Shown in pieces: positions 26,282 through 36,100 of a stretch of DNA of 64,000 nucleotides (the stretch's first letter is position 1; each line of letters begins with the position of its first letter). The stretch comes from Sphingobacterium wenxiniae (lineage in GTDB: Bacteria > Bacteroidota > Bacteroidia > Sphingobacteriales > Sphingobacteriaceae): assembly GCF_900116225.1 (NCBI RefSeq), contig NZ_FOZZ01000010.1:62001-126000 (forward strand). Direction: 5' to 3'. Below the pieces are notes generated by a model. That model saw only the letters and a program-made list of their open reading frames with translations, was not told where the DNA came from and did not search any database. A program made the translations under genes and the position numbers.

Positions 26282-27415
26282 ATGAAAAATATAATTTTAA
26301 TCATAAATATAGCACTGTTACTCACTTCCTGCGGAAATGACAACAAACAGAGCGATGCAGAAAATGAGCAGCCAACGCAGGAAAACACCCTTACGCTTAC
26401 GGATGAACAGTACAAAAATGCGGCAATTGAAACAGCTAAGATTTTCACGTCCAATATTTCTTCAGTACTCAGATTAAACGGAAAGATTGATGTACCGCCA
26501 CAAAGTTTGGTTTCGGTTAGTGTTCCGTTGGGTGGTTATCTGAAATCAACAAAATTACTGCCCGGAATGCACATCCGCAAAGGGGACCCATTGGCAGTAA
26601 TGGAAGACATACAGTATATACAGTTGCAACAGGATTATTTAACCACAAAAGCCCAGTTGAGTTTAACAGAAAGCGAGTACAACCGCCAGAAAGAGCTGAA
26701 CCAAAGCAAAGCCACGAGCGATAAAGTGTTTGAGCAAGCAAGAACGAATTATCAAACGCAGTTGGTTTTATTGAAATCGCTGGAAGAAAAACTGAAATTG
26801 ATAGGCTTAAATCCGCAAAGAATACGTACCGGTACCATTTCAAAAAGCATTAATATTTATTCACCGATATCGGGTTTTGTATCGGAAGTAAACGTTAATA
26901 TTGGGAAATATGTAAACCCAAGTGATATACTCTTTGAGTTGGTAAACCCTAATGACATTCATTTGAAATTGACCGTTTTTGAAAAAGACATCAATAAACT
27001 TGATGTGGGGCAAAAATTGTTGGCATACTCCAACAACCATCCGCAGACAAAATATCCTTTGGAAGTCATTCTCATCAGCAAAAACATCTCCGGTCAGAAT
27101 GCTGCTGAAGTACATTGCCAGTTTGAGCAGTACGATAAAAATTTACTTCCAGGAATGTTTATGAATGCCGAAATAGAGGTTTCTGCCCATAACGCTAATG
27201 TGCTTCCTGAAGAGGCGATTGTTCGGTTTGAAAACAAACACTATGTTTTTGTGGAGAAAGGAAAACAAACTTTTGAAATGAAAGAAGTGCAAACCGGAAA
27301 TGCTGAAAATAATCTTGTCGAAATCATCAATGCCGAGCAGTTTGATAATGAAAATATCGTGGTCAAAAATGCTTACACACTCTTAATGGCACTGAAAAAT
27401 AAAGCAGAAGATTAA
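26282..27415 (+). CDS. RND efflux periplasmic adaptor subunit (CusB/CzcB type)
   Basis: A 377-residue membrane-fusion protein with a lipoprotein signal (LLTSC). It has the barrel-sandwich start (SVSVPLGGYLKSTKLLPGMHIRK...), a coiled-coil hairpin (LTTKAQLSLTESEYNRQKEL) and the return strand plus beta-barrel (INIYSPISGFVSEVNVNIGK). It links the RND pump with its TolC domain. It lies 12 bp after the pump gene. Confidence 0.92.
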   Translation: MKNIILIINIALLLTSCGNDNKQSDAENEQPTQENTLTLTDEQYKNAAIETAKIFTSNISSVLRLNGKIDVPPQSLVSVSVPLGGYLKSTKLLPGMHIRKGDPLAVMEDIQYIQLQQDYLTTKAQLSLTESEYNRQKELNQSKATSDKVFEQARTNYQTQLVLLKSLEEKLKLIGLNPQRIRTGTISKSINIYSPISGFVSEVNVNIGKYVNPSDILFELVNPNDIHLKLTVFEKDINKLDVGQKLLAYSNNHPQTKYPLEVILISKNISGQNAAEVHCQFEQYDKNLLPGMFMNAEIEVSAHNANVLPEEAIVRFENKHYVFVEKGKQTFEMKEVQTGNAENNLVEIINAEQFDNENIVVKNAYTLLMALKNKAED

Positions 27416-27416
27416 G

Positions 27417-28166
27417 ATGAAACCTATATTGTTATTGATTACTTTCTTGTATGCGTTGAGCTTAAAAGCTCAAACAGTAGGCAAAGACACATTAAGCATT
27501 GAAGATAAAGCGTATAAATTTTCGGCAAAGAAACTGATCGTTCCTTCTGTTTTGATTTCATACGGAGCATTGAGTTTGATGTCTGATGATTTAAAGTCAT
27601 TGAACCAGTCCACACGCTACGAAACACGGGAACATATCATTGCCGGAGCAACCATAGACAATTATATGCAATATGCTCCGGCAGCAGCGGTATATGGACT
27701 TAATCTTGCCGGAGTTAAAGGAAAACATAATTTTAAAGATAGAACCATTATCTATGCTACGTCTCAATTAATCTCTGCAGCATTGGTATTGCCCACAAAA
27801 CAATTCGTAGGCGAAGAACGCCCCGATGGTTCCAATAATTTTTCTTTTCCTTCCGGACATACGGCTACGGCTTTCTCATCAGCCCATTTTATGTTCAGGG
27901 AATATAAGGACAGTAATTTCTGGCTTAGCATATCAGGGTATCCTCTGGCAGCTATGACAGGAATATACAGGATATTCAACGATAAGCATTGGGTCGGTGA
28001 TATTGTTGCGGGGGCAGGTATTGGTATCTTGTCCACCGAGATTGCCTATTGGCTGTTTCCTCTCACATCGAAATGGTTTTCGTCGAAAGAAGAAAGTGAA
28101 GCATTGTCTGTTGTTCCTTTCTATCAATCCAAAGCTGTTGGACTTACAATTATTAAAACATTTTAA
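27417..28166 (+). CDS. PAP2-family membrane phosphatase
   Basis: A 249-residue protein with a signal peptide and helices carrying the three PAP2 motifs: KQFVGEERPDG (KxxxxxxRP), PSGHT, and YRIFNDKHWVGD (with the conserved R and H, the usual Ser being Tyr). It would remove phosphate from lipid phosphates such as undecaprenyl pyrophosphate or phosphatidate. It starts 1 bp after the adaptor gene, so it belongs to the metal-pump operon, for reasons not evident. Confidence 0.85.
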   Translation: MKPILLLITFLYALSLKAQTVGKDTLSIEDKAYKFSAKKLIVPSVLISYGALSLMSDDLKSLNQSTRYETREHIIAGATIDNYMQYAPAAAVYGLNLAGVKGKHNFKDRTIIYATSQLISAALVLPTKQFVGEERPDGSNNFSFPSGHTATAFSSAHFMFREYKDSNFWLSISGYPLAAMTGIYRIFNDKHWVGDIVAGAGIGILSTEIAYWLFPLTSKWFSSKEESEALSVVPFYQSKAVGLTIIKTF

Positions 28167-28170
28167 AACA

Positions 28171-28737
28171 ATGAAAACAATTATTAAGAAAGAGTTTACT
28201 GTAACTCATAGAATATTGCATTGGATAATGGCTTTTGCAATGCTTGTGTTATTTCTCACCGGTTTTCTTCGTATGAACTGGATGAATAAAAAACATATAA
28301 TCGGTATCATCGAAAGTAAAACAGATTTATTAGCCAAAGAACAGTCAATGGAAATTGCTAAAAGCATTCTTGAGCCTATGTGGCAATGGCACGAAGTATT
28401 TGCACACATTATGATATTTTCATTCCTTGCAAGAATAATTTATATGTTGGCAAAAGGCATTCGTTTTCCAAATCCGTTTCAAATCAAAATACCGCTTAAA
28501 GAACGGTTACAGGGTTTTACTTATGTGTATTTTTATCTTTTTGTATTCATTTCTGCCGTTACGGGTATTTGTATCAGACAAGGATTTTTTCCACAATGGA
28601 AAGAAAATATTGAAGCTGTCCATAAATGGGGTGTTTATTGGTTTCCTATTTTTATTCTATTGCATTTTGTGGGAATTGTCATTGCTGAATTATCCAGTAA
28701 AAAAGGAGTCACCTCAAAAATGATTGGTGGGGATTAA
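28171..28737 (+). CDS. Cytochrome b561-like membrane protein
   Basis: A 188-residue protein with four hydrophobic segments and paired histidines suitable for heme b (THRILHWIMAFAML, WHEVFAHIMIF, HKWGVYWFPIFILLHF). It fits the cytochrome b/b6 domain family, a membrane electron carrier. The frame extends upstream to 27997 within the PAP2 gene; the ATG at 28171 (MKTIIKKEF), 4 bp after the PAP2 stop, is the proper start. Confidence 0.82.
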   Translation: MKTIIKKEFTVTHRILHWIMAFAMLVLFLTGFLRMNWMNKKHIIGIIESKTDLLAKEQSMEIAKSILEPMWQWHEVFAHIMIFSFLARIIYMLAKGIRFPNPFQIKIPLKERLQGFTYVYFYLFVFISAVTGICIRQGFFPQWKENIEAVHKWGVYWFPIFILLHFVGIVIAELSSKKGVTSKMIGGD

Positions 28738-28794
28738 AGAAAAATTTTGATATTGATAAGCCAAAATACTTTACAATAATATAACCTATCGACC

Positions 28795-28821
28795 TTATAT
28801 ATTTTGGAAAAATATATATTA
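28795..28821. repeat. AT-rich palindrome upstream of the CHR transporter gene
   Basis: TATATATTTT and AAAATATATA flank GGA. This could be an operator, but an AT-only palindrome arises easily by chance in this genome. No clear -7 box lies beside it. Confidence 0.25.
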
Positions 28822-28875
28822 ATTAAATGATTATGAACCGTAATAACCAATAATTTTAACGCAAAGATTTCATTA

Positions 28876-30000
28876 GTGAGCGAACATAACAACATCAAAG
28901 AAATTGCCCGACTTTTTCTGAAACTGGGATTTACGGCATTTGGTGGTCCTGCTGGTCATACTGCTATGATGCGGGAGGAAGTTGTAGTGAAAAGAAATTG
29001 GTTATCCGAGCAGCAATTTCTTGATTTGATGGGAGCTACAAATTTAATTCCTGGTCCCAACAGTACTGAACTCGCCATACATATTGGTAAAGAAAAAGGC
29101 GGCTGGAAGGGAATGCTTGTTGCCGGAAGTCTTTTTATTCTTCCTGCCGTACTTATCACGGGGATTTTTGCTTATTTGTACAAAATATATGGACAACTTC
29201 CTCAAGTCGAACCATTTGTTTATGGTATCAAACCCGCAATTATTGCCATTATTTTGGCAGCAGTCTATCCATTAGGCAAGCAATCTGTAAAATCTAAAGA
29301 GTTGGCTATTGTTGGATTATTGGTTTTAATTTTTTCATTTTTTGTGCAAAATGAAATCTTATTAATGTTTGGTTTCGGTTTACTATTTATGCTTTATAAA
29401 TCACTTAAAGAGAAGCATACACTCAACAGTTTTTTCCCGATTCCGTTCTTGTCCATTCCCTTAATGACCACAATTTCTGTTACCAACCTCAAACTGTTTT
29501 GGATTTTCCTAAAGATAGGAGCAGTTTTGTACGGAAGTGGTTATGTGTTGTTTGCATTTTTAGATTCTGAACTCGTGACCACAGGTATTTTAAGTCGCCA
29601 AGAACTGATTGATGCCATTGCCGTGGGGCAGTTTACGCCCGGCCCCGTTACGTCTTCGGTTACATTTATTGGTTATCAAATCAATGGAATTTGGGGTGCA
29701 ATTATCTCAACATTTGCTGTCTTTTTGCCTTCTTTTATTTTCGTCGCATTATTGAATCCAATTTTGAAATTTTTACGAAAATCAACACGTTTCTCTTCCT
29801 TTTTAGATGCAGTAAATATTGCTTCGGTAGCACTCATTATTTCGGTCTGCATCATTATGGGAAGAGAAGTAATAACCGACTGGCGGACGATATCCATTGC
29901 AATCATCAGCCTTTTTCTAACCTTTGGCTTCCGAAAAATAAGCTCCGTCGTTATCATACTTCTGGGGTCTTTGACGGGCTATTTATTACATCTAATATAA
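28876..30000 (+). CDS. chrA: CHR-family (chromate) transporter
   Basis: A 374-residue membrane protein made of two homologous CHR halves: the first with FTAFGGPAGHTAMMREE and the PGPNSTELAIHIG loop, the second with FTPGPVTSSVTFIGYQ. The family exports chromate and sometimes sulfate. I start at the GTG at 28876 because no ATG lies upstream in frame and the next one is inside the first motif. It lies in a metal-resistance block, which supports an anion or chromate export role. Confidence 0.87.
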   Translation: MSEHNNIKEIARLFLKLGFTAFGGPAGHTAMMREEVVVKRNWLSEQQFLDLMGATNLIPGPNSTELAIHIGKEKGGWKGMLVAGSLFILPAVLITGIFAYLYKIYGQLPQVEPFVYGIKPAIIAIILAAVYPLGKQSVKSKELAIVGLLVLIFSFFVQNEILLMFGFGLLFMLYKSLKEKHTLNSFFPIPFLSIPLMTTISVTNLKLFWIFLKIGAVLYGSGYVLFAFLDSELVTTGILSRQELIDAIAVGQFTPGPVTSSVTFIGYQINGIWGAIISTFAVFLPSFIFVALLNPILKFLRKSTRFSSFLDAVNIASVALIISVCIIMGREVITDWRTISIAIISLFLTFGFRKISSVVIILLGSLTGYLLHLI

Positions 30001-30015
30001 TTAAAATATAGTTTT

Positions 30016-32517
30016 ATGACACCCTATAACATTCCCAAACACCTGACCGGACTTTCGGAAGAAGATTTGAAAATCTCTCGAAACGATTTCGGCTTCAATC
30101 AGGCAGATAACGTGAAGAAAAGTGCCTGGTACACGATGCTATTGGACATCCTGAAAGAGCCGATGTTGCTTTTGCTCATTGCCGTGGCGATTATTTATGT
30201 GATTGTGGGCAATTATTCCGAAGCAATTTTTATGTTGGGAGCGATTATAGCCGTTTCGGGTATTTCGTTCTATCAGGACAATCGTAGTAAAAAGGCATTG
30301 GAAGCCTTGGAAAAACTGAACGAACCGCTCAGTACCGTTATCCGAAATTCAAAAGTAATACGAATCCCTACCCACGAAATTGCCGTGGGCGACTTGTGCA
30401 TTACCGAAGAAGGAAAGATGATCAATGCGGATGGTGAGATTGTGCACAGCAATGATTTTTCGGTCAATGAAGCATCGCTAACAGGGGAAAGCTTTTCGGT
30501 GTTCAAAAGTCAGGAAACCGAAGACCGGAAAGTATATAGCGGTTCGTTGACCGTTTCTGGACTGGCGGTTTTTAAAGTGGAAAAAATCGGTGCGGAAACC
30601 AAGCTGGGAAAAATCGGACAATCCATTCAGAACATCAAAGGAGAGCAATCTCCCTTACAAATTCAGATTACAAAATTTGTCAAATGGATGGCAATCATCG
30701 GCATTGTTGTTTTTTTATTAGTTTGGGCATACAGTTTTTGGCAATCAAGAGATATTATTGAAAGTTTATTGGTTGGACTGACTTTGGCGATGTCCATTTT
30801 GCCGGAAGAAATCCCTGTGGCTTTTACCACTTTTATGGCATTGGGAGCCTGGAAACTGATGCGAGAAGGAATTATCATCAAGCGAAGCAGTGTAGTAGAA
30901 ACATTGGGGAGTACCACGGTGATCTGCGCAGACAAGACTGGCACCATTACCGAAAACTCAATGCACTTGAAAGCTTTGTTCGATTATAAATCCAATAATA
31001 TTTTTGACGAAGCTGATTTTAACTCACCCGAGCTTTCAGAACTCATTGCGTTTGCGATGTGGAGTAGTGAACCTGTTCCGTTTGATCCGATGGAGAAAAC
31101 GCTGCATCAGGTTTATGAACAAACTCAAGCTGATGACCAACGGAAGAACTTCCAAATGATACACGAATATCCCCTGGAAGGAAAACCACCGATGATGACG
31201 CATCTTTTTGAAAATGACCAGGGCGAAAGAATTATTGCCGCCAAAGGTGCTCCCGAAGCCATACTTGCCGTATCCAATCTCTCAGACGGCGAAAAAGAAA
31301 AAATGCGCCAGCATATCAGCGATTTTGGCAAACAAGGCTATCGGGTATTGGGTGTAGCCAGGTCAAATTTTGAAGGAAAAGATTTCCCCGAAAAACAATG
31401 GGATTTCAACTTTGAATTCTTAGGATTTACCGTGTTTTACGACCCACCAAAGAAAAACATTCAGCAAGTTTTCCAAAAAATATACGATGCCGGAATTAAA
31501 GTAAAGGTGATTACAGGCGACAATGCCGACACCACTAATGCGATTGCCCAGCAAGCGGGAATTATCAATGAAACTCCGGCCGTAAACGGAGCAGAAATGA
31601 TCCATCACACCGAAACGGAATTGATTGAACTTTCAAAGAAAACAACTTTATTCACTCGGATGTTTCCCGAAGCAAAATTAGCGATGGTCAATGCGTTCAA
31701 AAAAGACGGCGAAGTCGTGGCGATGCTGGGTGATGGTGTGAACGATGCTCCTGCACTGAAAGCCGCTCATATTGGTGTAGCAATGGGAAGCAAAGGAACG
31801 GAAATAGCGAAAGCAGCAGCTTCATTAGTGATTACCAATGATGATTTGGACAAACTCATCACAGGAATTGCCGCAGGCAGGCGTATTTATGCCAATATCA
31901 AAAAAGCCATTCAGTATATTATCTCCATTCATATTCCGATTATTCTAACAGTTTCTTTGCCTTTGTTCCTGGGCTGGATTTATCCGCATATTTTCACGCC
32001 TGTTCACGTTATTTTCCTGGAGCTGATAATGGGTCCTACTTGTTCCATTGTCTATGAAAACGAACCGATGGAAAAAGACACAATGCAACGAAAACCCCGG
32101 AAAATGACCGAAACTTTTCTGAACTGGAAGGAATTAAGCATCAGCATTATTCAAGGCTTACTCATTACGGCAGGTGTACTGTTCGCATACCAGTTAACCG
32201 TACAAAACGGAGGCGATGAAGTAACCACCAGAGCGATGGTTTTCACGACCTTGATTTTCGCCAATATCCTGCTAAGCCTGGTTAACCGTTCGTTTGTGTA
32301 CAGTGTTTTTGACAGTTTCAAATACAAAAACAACTTATTCCCAATCATTATCGGTGCCACTTTGGTGCTGCTTCTTGCGATATTGTATATCCCTATTTTT
32401 GCCGATTTCTTTCACGTTACCGGATTAAACATTCAGGAATTGGGCATTGCGTTTTTAATTGCAGCAGCTTCTGTGTTGTGGTTTGAATTGTATAAATGGA
32501 TAAAAAGAAAGAGGTAA
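30016..32517 (+). CDS. P2-type cation-translocating ATPase
   Basis: An 833-residue P-type ATPase of the P2 group with an N-terminal cation ATPase domain, TGES (EASLTGESF), the M4 motif PEEIPV, DKTGT and MLGDGVNDAPAL. In helix 6 the motif is LELIMGPTCSIVYENEP, in place of the Ca2+-ATPase NxxTD motif, so Ca2+ transport is doubtful. It is full length. It lies 15 bp after the CHR transporter gene, probably in the same operon. Confidence 0.88.
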   Translation: MTPYNIPKHLTGLSEEDLKISRNDFGFNQADNVKKSAWYTMLLDILKEPMLLLLIAVAIIYVIVGNYSEAIFMLGAIIAVSGISFYQDNRSKKALEALEKLNEPLSTVIRNSKVIRIPTHEIAVGDLCITEEGKMINADGEIVHSNDFSVNEASLTGESFSVFKSQETEDRKVYSGSLTVSGLAVFKVEKIGAETKLGKIGQSIQNIKGEQSPLQIQITKFVKWMAIIGIVVFLLVWAYSFWQSRDIIESLLVGLTLAMSILPEEIPVAFTTFMALGAWKLMREGIIIKRSSVVETLGSTTVICADKTGTITENSMHLKALFDYKSNNIFDEADFNSPELSELIAFAMWSSEPVPFDPMEKTLHQVYEQTQADDQRKNFQMIHEYPLEGKPPMMTHLFENDQGERIIAAKGAPEAILAVSNLSDGEKEKMRQHISDFGKQGYRVLGVARSNFEGKDFPEKQWDFNFEFLGFTVFYDPPKKNIQQVFQKIYDAGIKVKVITGDNADTTNAIAQQAGIINETPAVNGAEMIHHTETELIELSKKTTLFTRMFPEAKLAMVNAFKKDGEVVAMLGDGVNDAPALKAAHIGVAMGSKGTEIAKAAASLVITNDDLDKLITGIAAGRRIYANIKKAIQYIISIHIPIILTVSLPLFLGWIYPHIFTPVHVIFLELIMGPTCSIVYENEPMEKDTMQRKPRKMTETFLNWKELSISIIQGLLITAGVLFAYQLTVQNGGDEVTTRAMVFTTLIFANILLSLVNRSFVYSVFDSFKYKNNLFPIIIGATLVLLLAILYIPIFADFFHVTGLNIQELGIAFLIAAASVLWFELYKWIKRKR

Positions 32518-32560
32518 GGCATTTTTTTAAGAATAATAGTGCTCAATTAAAAAATAGTAT

Positions 32561-32587
32561 TACCTTTGTAAGTGAATACTAACTAAT
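32561..32587 (+). promoter_or_regulatory. Promoter with the same candidate operator as tetR
   Basis: TACCTTTG (32561-32568) is a perfect -7 box. After 2 bp follows AGTGAATACTAACTAAT (32571-32587), identical over 17 bp to the sequence behind the tetR promoter at 14358-14374 and at the same distance from the box. It would control the cupin gene and perhaps the exporter operon downstream. Confidence 0.7.
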
Positions 32588-32610
32588 ATTTTTTAAAAAC
32601 GTAAAATAGT

Positions 32611-32937
32611 ATGGCAGCATTTGAAAAAGAAACTAAATTCTCTTTAGAAGAGGCGATTGAATACACGGACGGTGGCGTGATCAGCAAACAGGTTACAAAA
32701 AGCAAAGCAGGAAATCTAACGCTTTTCTCGTTTGATAAAGAGCAAGGACTTTCGGAGCATAAAACCGCTTTTGATGCCATTGTGCAAATTTTGGACGGTG
32801 AAGCAGAAATAACCATCAATGGAAAATCCTTTCATTTGAGAAAAGGACAGTCTATCATTATGCCCGCAAACATTCCGCATTCCCTGAAAGCCATCGAACG
32901 CTTTAAAATGCTGTTGACGATGATCAAACAGGAATAA
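32611..32937 (+). CDS. Small cupin protein
   Basis: A 108-residue single cupin domain, with motif 1 around LSEHKTAFDAIVQILDGEAE and motif 2 around LRKGQSIIMPANIPHSLKA. It binds a metal or small molecule of unknown kind. It lies between the operator at 32571 and the TolC gene, and is therefore the first gene of a putative TetR-controlled unit. Confidence 0.85.
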   Translation: MAAFEKETKFSLEEAIEYTDGGVISKQVTKSKAGNLTLFSFDKEQGLSEHKTAFDAIVQILDGEAEITINGKSFHLRKGQSIIMPANIPHSLKAIERFKMLLTMIKQE

Positions 32938-32981
32938 TTCAGTCAAGTTCAATAAAACAAAAAAATTTACCCAATGATGTT

Positions 32982-32991
32982 AGTGAATACT
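32982..32991 (+). promoter_or_regulatory. Third copy of the AGTGAATACT motif before tolC
   Basis: The 10-bp core AGTGAATACT recurs 37 bp upstream of the TolC gene, without the AACTAAT extension and without a clear -7 box. It may be an extra binding site of the same regulator. Confidence 0.45.
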
Positions 32992-33028
32992 CGCAAATTA
33001 TTCGGTAAGCCCATTTAAAAAACTGCAA

Positions 33029-34285
33029 ATGAAAAGAATAATAGCATTAAACGTTTTGTTCCTCCCTGCCGTTCTTTTTGCCCAACAGCAATTGAGTTTG
33101 GAAGAAAGTTATAATTACGCTTTGAAGAACAATCCACTCCGAAATCAAGCAGATTGGCTAAAAGAAAAATCGGACGCTGAAATCAGTATTTTGGAGAAGG
33201 GAAAGCTCCCAAAATTGGACGTAAACGCACAGGCCACCTACCAGTCTGATGTGGTTCATTTTCCCGGTTCGCTCCCCAACATGTCCATTGTACCGCCCAA
33301 TAAAGACCAGTACAGAGCTACGGTTGACGTATCCCAACTTATCTATAAAGGCGGTGCTATCCAAGCACAAACGAAACTAAAAGAAGCTGAATTACAAACC
33401 CTGCAACAGCAGGTTGAGGTGGGATTGTATGGATTGAAATATCAGGTAAACCAGTATTATTTCAATGTGTTGCTCAAACAAGAGCAGGCTAAATTATTGG
33501 AGCTGAAAAAGCAACAACTTCAGGAACGCTTGAACGAAGTCAAAGCTGCCGTGAAATATGGTGCGGCGTTAACGTCATCCGAGAAAATATTGGAAGCCGA
33601 GTTGCTCAAGCTGTCTCAAGAGCAAACCCAAGTGGATGCCGACCGAAAAAAGGCATTGGAACAGCTTTCACAATTGCTCCATCTGGATGTAACCAAAGAT
33701 TTAGTGCTGGAAAATCCTAACCTGACCGTTTATAAAAACGAAGAAAACCTCCGCCCGGAATTGAAATTGTTCGCCTTGCAAGAAAATCAATTGACCGTTT
33801 CCGAAGCTGCCATCGCCAAGGAGGTCTTCCCAATCGTTTCTGGTTTTGCACAGGCTGGCTACGGAAATCCCGGGCTGAATATGCTGGACAATTCGTTTCA
33901 GGATTTCTACATCGTCGGCATCAGGCTTAATTGGAACATCTTTGACTGGGGACAAAACAAACAGAAAAAAAACATCATTCGCTATAACAAAGAGATCGTT
34001 TCCACCGAGCGGGAAAATTTCCTGCTTCAAACCGTTATCAATGAGCAGGCGGCTTATAATGACATTATAAAGTACGAAGGTCTGTTACAAAAAGACGATG
34101 AAATCATCAACCTCCGTGAGGAAGTGTTAACCTCAGTAACGTCACAACTAAAGAACGGAACCATTCGCTCATCGGAATACATCATCGAACTCAACAACCT
34201 CTTTGAAGCCAAGATAGACAAACAATTGCACGAAATTCAGTTGAGCCTGTCCAAAGCAAACTATAACGTAATCGTCGGGAAATAA
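33029..34285 (+). CDS. TolC-family outer-membrane efflux protein
   Basis: A 418-residue protein with a signal peptide (ending VLFAQQ) and two outer-membrane efflux repeats (LSLEESYNYALKNNP start, and the second half from about residue 230). It forms the outer-membrane duct of the ABC exporter encoded downstream. It is the first gene of a tight six-gene unit extending to 39074. Confidence 0.92.
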   Translation: MKRIIALNVLFLPAVLFAQQQLSLEESYNYALKNNPLRNQADWLKEKSDAEISILEKGKLPKLDVNAQATYQSDVVHFPGSLPNMSIVPPNKDQYRATVDVSQLIYKGGAIQAQTKLKEAELQTLQQQVEVGLYGLKYQVNQYYFNVLLKQEQAKLLELKKQQLQERLNEVKAAVKYGAALTSSEKILEAELLKLSQEQTQVDADRKKALEQLSQLLHLDVTKDLVLENPNLTVYKNEENLRPELKLFALQENQLTVSEAAIAKEVFPIVSGFAQAGYGNPGLNMLDNSFQDFYIVGIRLNWNIFDWGQNKQKKNIIRYNKEIVSTERENFLLQTVINEQAAYNDIIKYEGLLQKDDEIINLREEVLTSVTSQLKNGTIRSSEYIIELNNLFEAKIDKQLHEIQLSLSKANYNVIVGK

Positions 34286-34306
34286 TTAACGCAAACAATT
34301 AAAAAA

Positions 34307-35191
34307 ATGAAACAATATCAATTCATAATCGGACTTCTGTTGATAGGATCTTTATACTCCTGTTCGCAGGAAGAAAAAGCAGACGGCTACGGGAATTTTG
34401 AAGCCACGCAAATAACGGTTTCGGCAGAAGCCAACGGCAAACTGAATTTTCTGAACGTTGAAGAGGGTCAGGAACTCAACGAAGCCGAGCAGGTAGGCCT
34501 GGTCGATACCTTGCAATTACATTTGACCAAAATGGAATTATTGGCTTCGCAAGCGACCATCAAATCCAGATCGGGAGTGATTTGGTCGCAAATGGATGTA
34601 TTGCAGGAGGAACTGAAAAATGCGAAAATCGAACAAAATCGAATACACAATTTATTTGCCGAAAATGCGGCAACACAACAACAAGTGGATCAGGCAGACA
34701 GTCGTGTCCGGGTGTTAAATCGCCAAATCAGCAGTGCCGAAAGCCAGAATGCCCCGATTGTGAATGAAGTCAAAGCGATGGATGCAAAAATCGTATCGCT
34801 GAATGAACAGCTTACCAAAAGCAAAATCACGAATCCCATAAAAGGCACGGTTTTGACCAAATATGCCGAATCGGGAGAGATTGTGGCTTTCGGGAAACCC
34901 TTGTACAAAATTGCTGATTTAAGCCTGATGGAACTTCGGGTGTATGTATCGCAAACGCAAATTCCGGAACTAAGCATCGGCAAGGAAGTCCAAATAAAAA
35001 TAGATGCGAAAGACGGAATGAAAACCTATCCCGGAACAGTAAGCTGGATTGCCTCGGAAGCGGAATTTACACCTAAAATCATCCAAACCAAAGAAGAACG
35101 GGTGAATTTGGTCTATGCTGTAAAGATTGCCGTAAAGAATGATGGCAGTTTAAAAATTGGAATGCCGGCAGAAATGTGGCTAACACAATAA
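34307..35191 (+). CDS. HlyD-family periplasmic adaptor
   Basis: A 294-residue lipoprotein-type (LYSCSQ) membrane-fusion protein with the barrel-sandwich start (TVSAEANGKLNFLNVEEGQ), a coiled-coil hairpin and the return strand (KSKITNPIKGTVLTKYAESGE). It resembles YbhG-type adaptors of ABC exporters. It lies 3 bp upstream of the first ATPase gene. Confidence 0.9.
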   Translation: MKQYQFIIGLLLIGSLYSCSQEEKADGYGNFEATQITVSAEANGKLNFLNVEEGQELNEAEQVGLVDTLQLHLTKMELLASQATIKSRSGVIWSQMDVLQEELKNAKIEQNRIHNLFAENAATQQQVDQADSRVRVLNRQISSAESQNAPIVNEVKAMDAKIVSLNEQLTKSKITNPIKGTVLTKYAESGEIVAFGKPLYKIADLSLMELRVYVSQTQIPELSIGKEVQIKIDAKDGMKTYPGTVSWIASEAEFTPKIIQTKEERVNLVYAVKIAVKNDGSLKIGMPAEMWLTQ

Positions 35192-35194
35192 CGA

Positions 35195-36100
35195 ATGGGA
35201 ATTTTAGTAGAAAATATCAGTAAATCTTATAAAAACGTAGCGGCTGTCAAGGACATTTCCTTTGAAGTGAAACCCGGCGAACTCTATGGCTTAATCGGTC
35301 CGGACGGAGCGGGAAAAACAACGCTTTTTAGAATTCTGACCACCTTGTTAGTAGCTGATAAAGGACAAGCAAAAGTGGCAGGTTATGACGTAGTACAGGA
35401 CTATAAGAACATCCGGCACTCGGTGGGTTATATGCCCGGCAGGTTTTCGCTGTATCAGGATCTGACCATTGAAGAAAACCTGAACTTTTTTGCCACCATT
35501 TTCGGAACAAGCATTGAGGAAAACTACGATTTGATAAAGGATGTTTACGAGCAGATAGAACCGTTTAAAAATCGCAGGGCAGGTAAATTATCGGGAGGGA
35601 TGAAACAGAAACTGGCACTTTCCTGTGCCCTTATCCACAAGCCCAAAGTGCTTTTTTTAGACGAACCCACTACGGGTGTGGATCCGGTTTCGCGAAAAGA
35701 ATTTTGGGAAATGCTGAAACGCCTGCAACAAAAAGACATTACCATTCTGGTCTCCACACCGTATATGGACGAAGCCGCACTTTGCGACCGTATTGCATTA
35801 ATTCAGGAAGGCAAAATACTGGAAATTGACAGTCCGGAAGCTATCGTGAAAAAATTCCCGAAAAAGATTTACGATATCTATGCATCCAATATGTATGGAT
35901 TGTTGACGGCATTAAAGGATTTTGAACACGCCCACAGTGTTTTTCCATTTGGCGAATTTGTGCATTATACCGATAAACGGGAAGGTTTTGACAGCAATGA
36001 ACTTAAAATATATTTGGAAAACAAAAACCTGCAAGACGTGAGCATCAGCTTAACAGAACCCGACATTGAAGATGTCTTTATGGAATTATCAAGAAAATGA
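35195..36100 (+). CDS. ABC transporter ATP-binding protein, first subunit
   Basis: A 301-residue ATPase with Walker A GPDGAGKTT, signature LSGGMKQKL, Walker B VLFLDEPTTGVDP and a C-terminal extension. It is the first of two adjacent ATPases, an arrangement known from the fused YbhF of the YbhFSR exporter. Its stop overlaps the next ATG by 4 bp. Confidence 0.93.
   Translation: MGILVENISKSYKNVAAVKDISFEVKPGELYGLIGPDGAGKTTLFRILTTLLVADKGQAKVAGYDVVQDYKNIRHSVGYMPGRFSLYQDLTIEENLNFFATIFGTSIEENYDLIKDVYEQIEPFKNRRAGKLSGGMKQKLALSCALIHKPKVLFLDEPTTGVDPVSRKEFWEMLKRLQQKDITILVSTPYMDEAALCDRIALIQEGKILEIDSPEAIVKKFPKKIYDIYASNMYGLLTALKDFEHAHSVFPFGEFVHYTDKREGFDSNELKIYLENKNLQDVSISLTEPDIEDVFMELSRK

Noticed and set aside
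27997..28170. Extended start of the cytochrome b561-like gene inside the PAP2 gene
   Set aside because: The ATG at 28171 begins the protein at the usual place and lies just after the PAP2 stop; the extension is out of frame with PAP2 and has no domain character.
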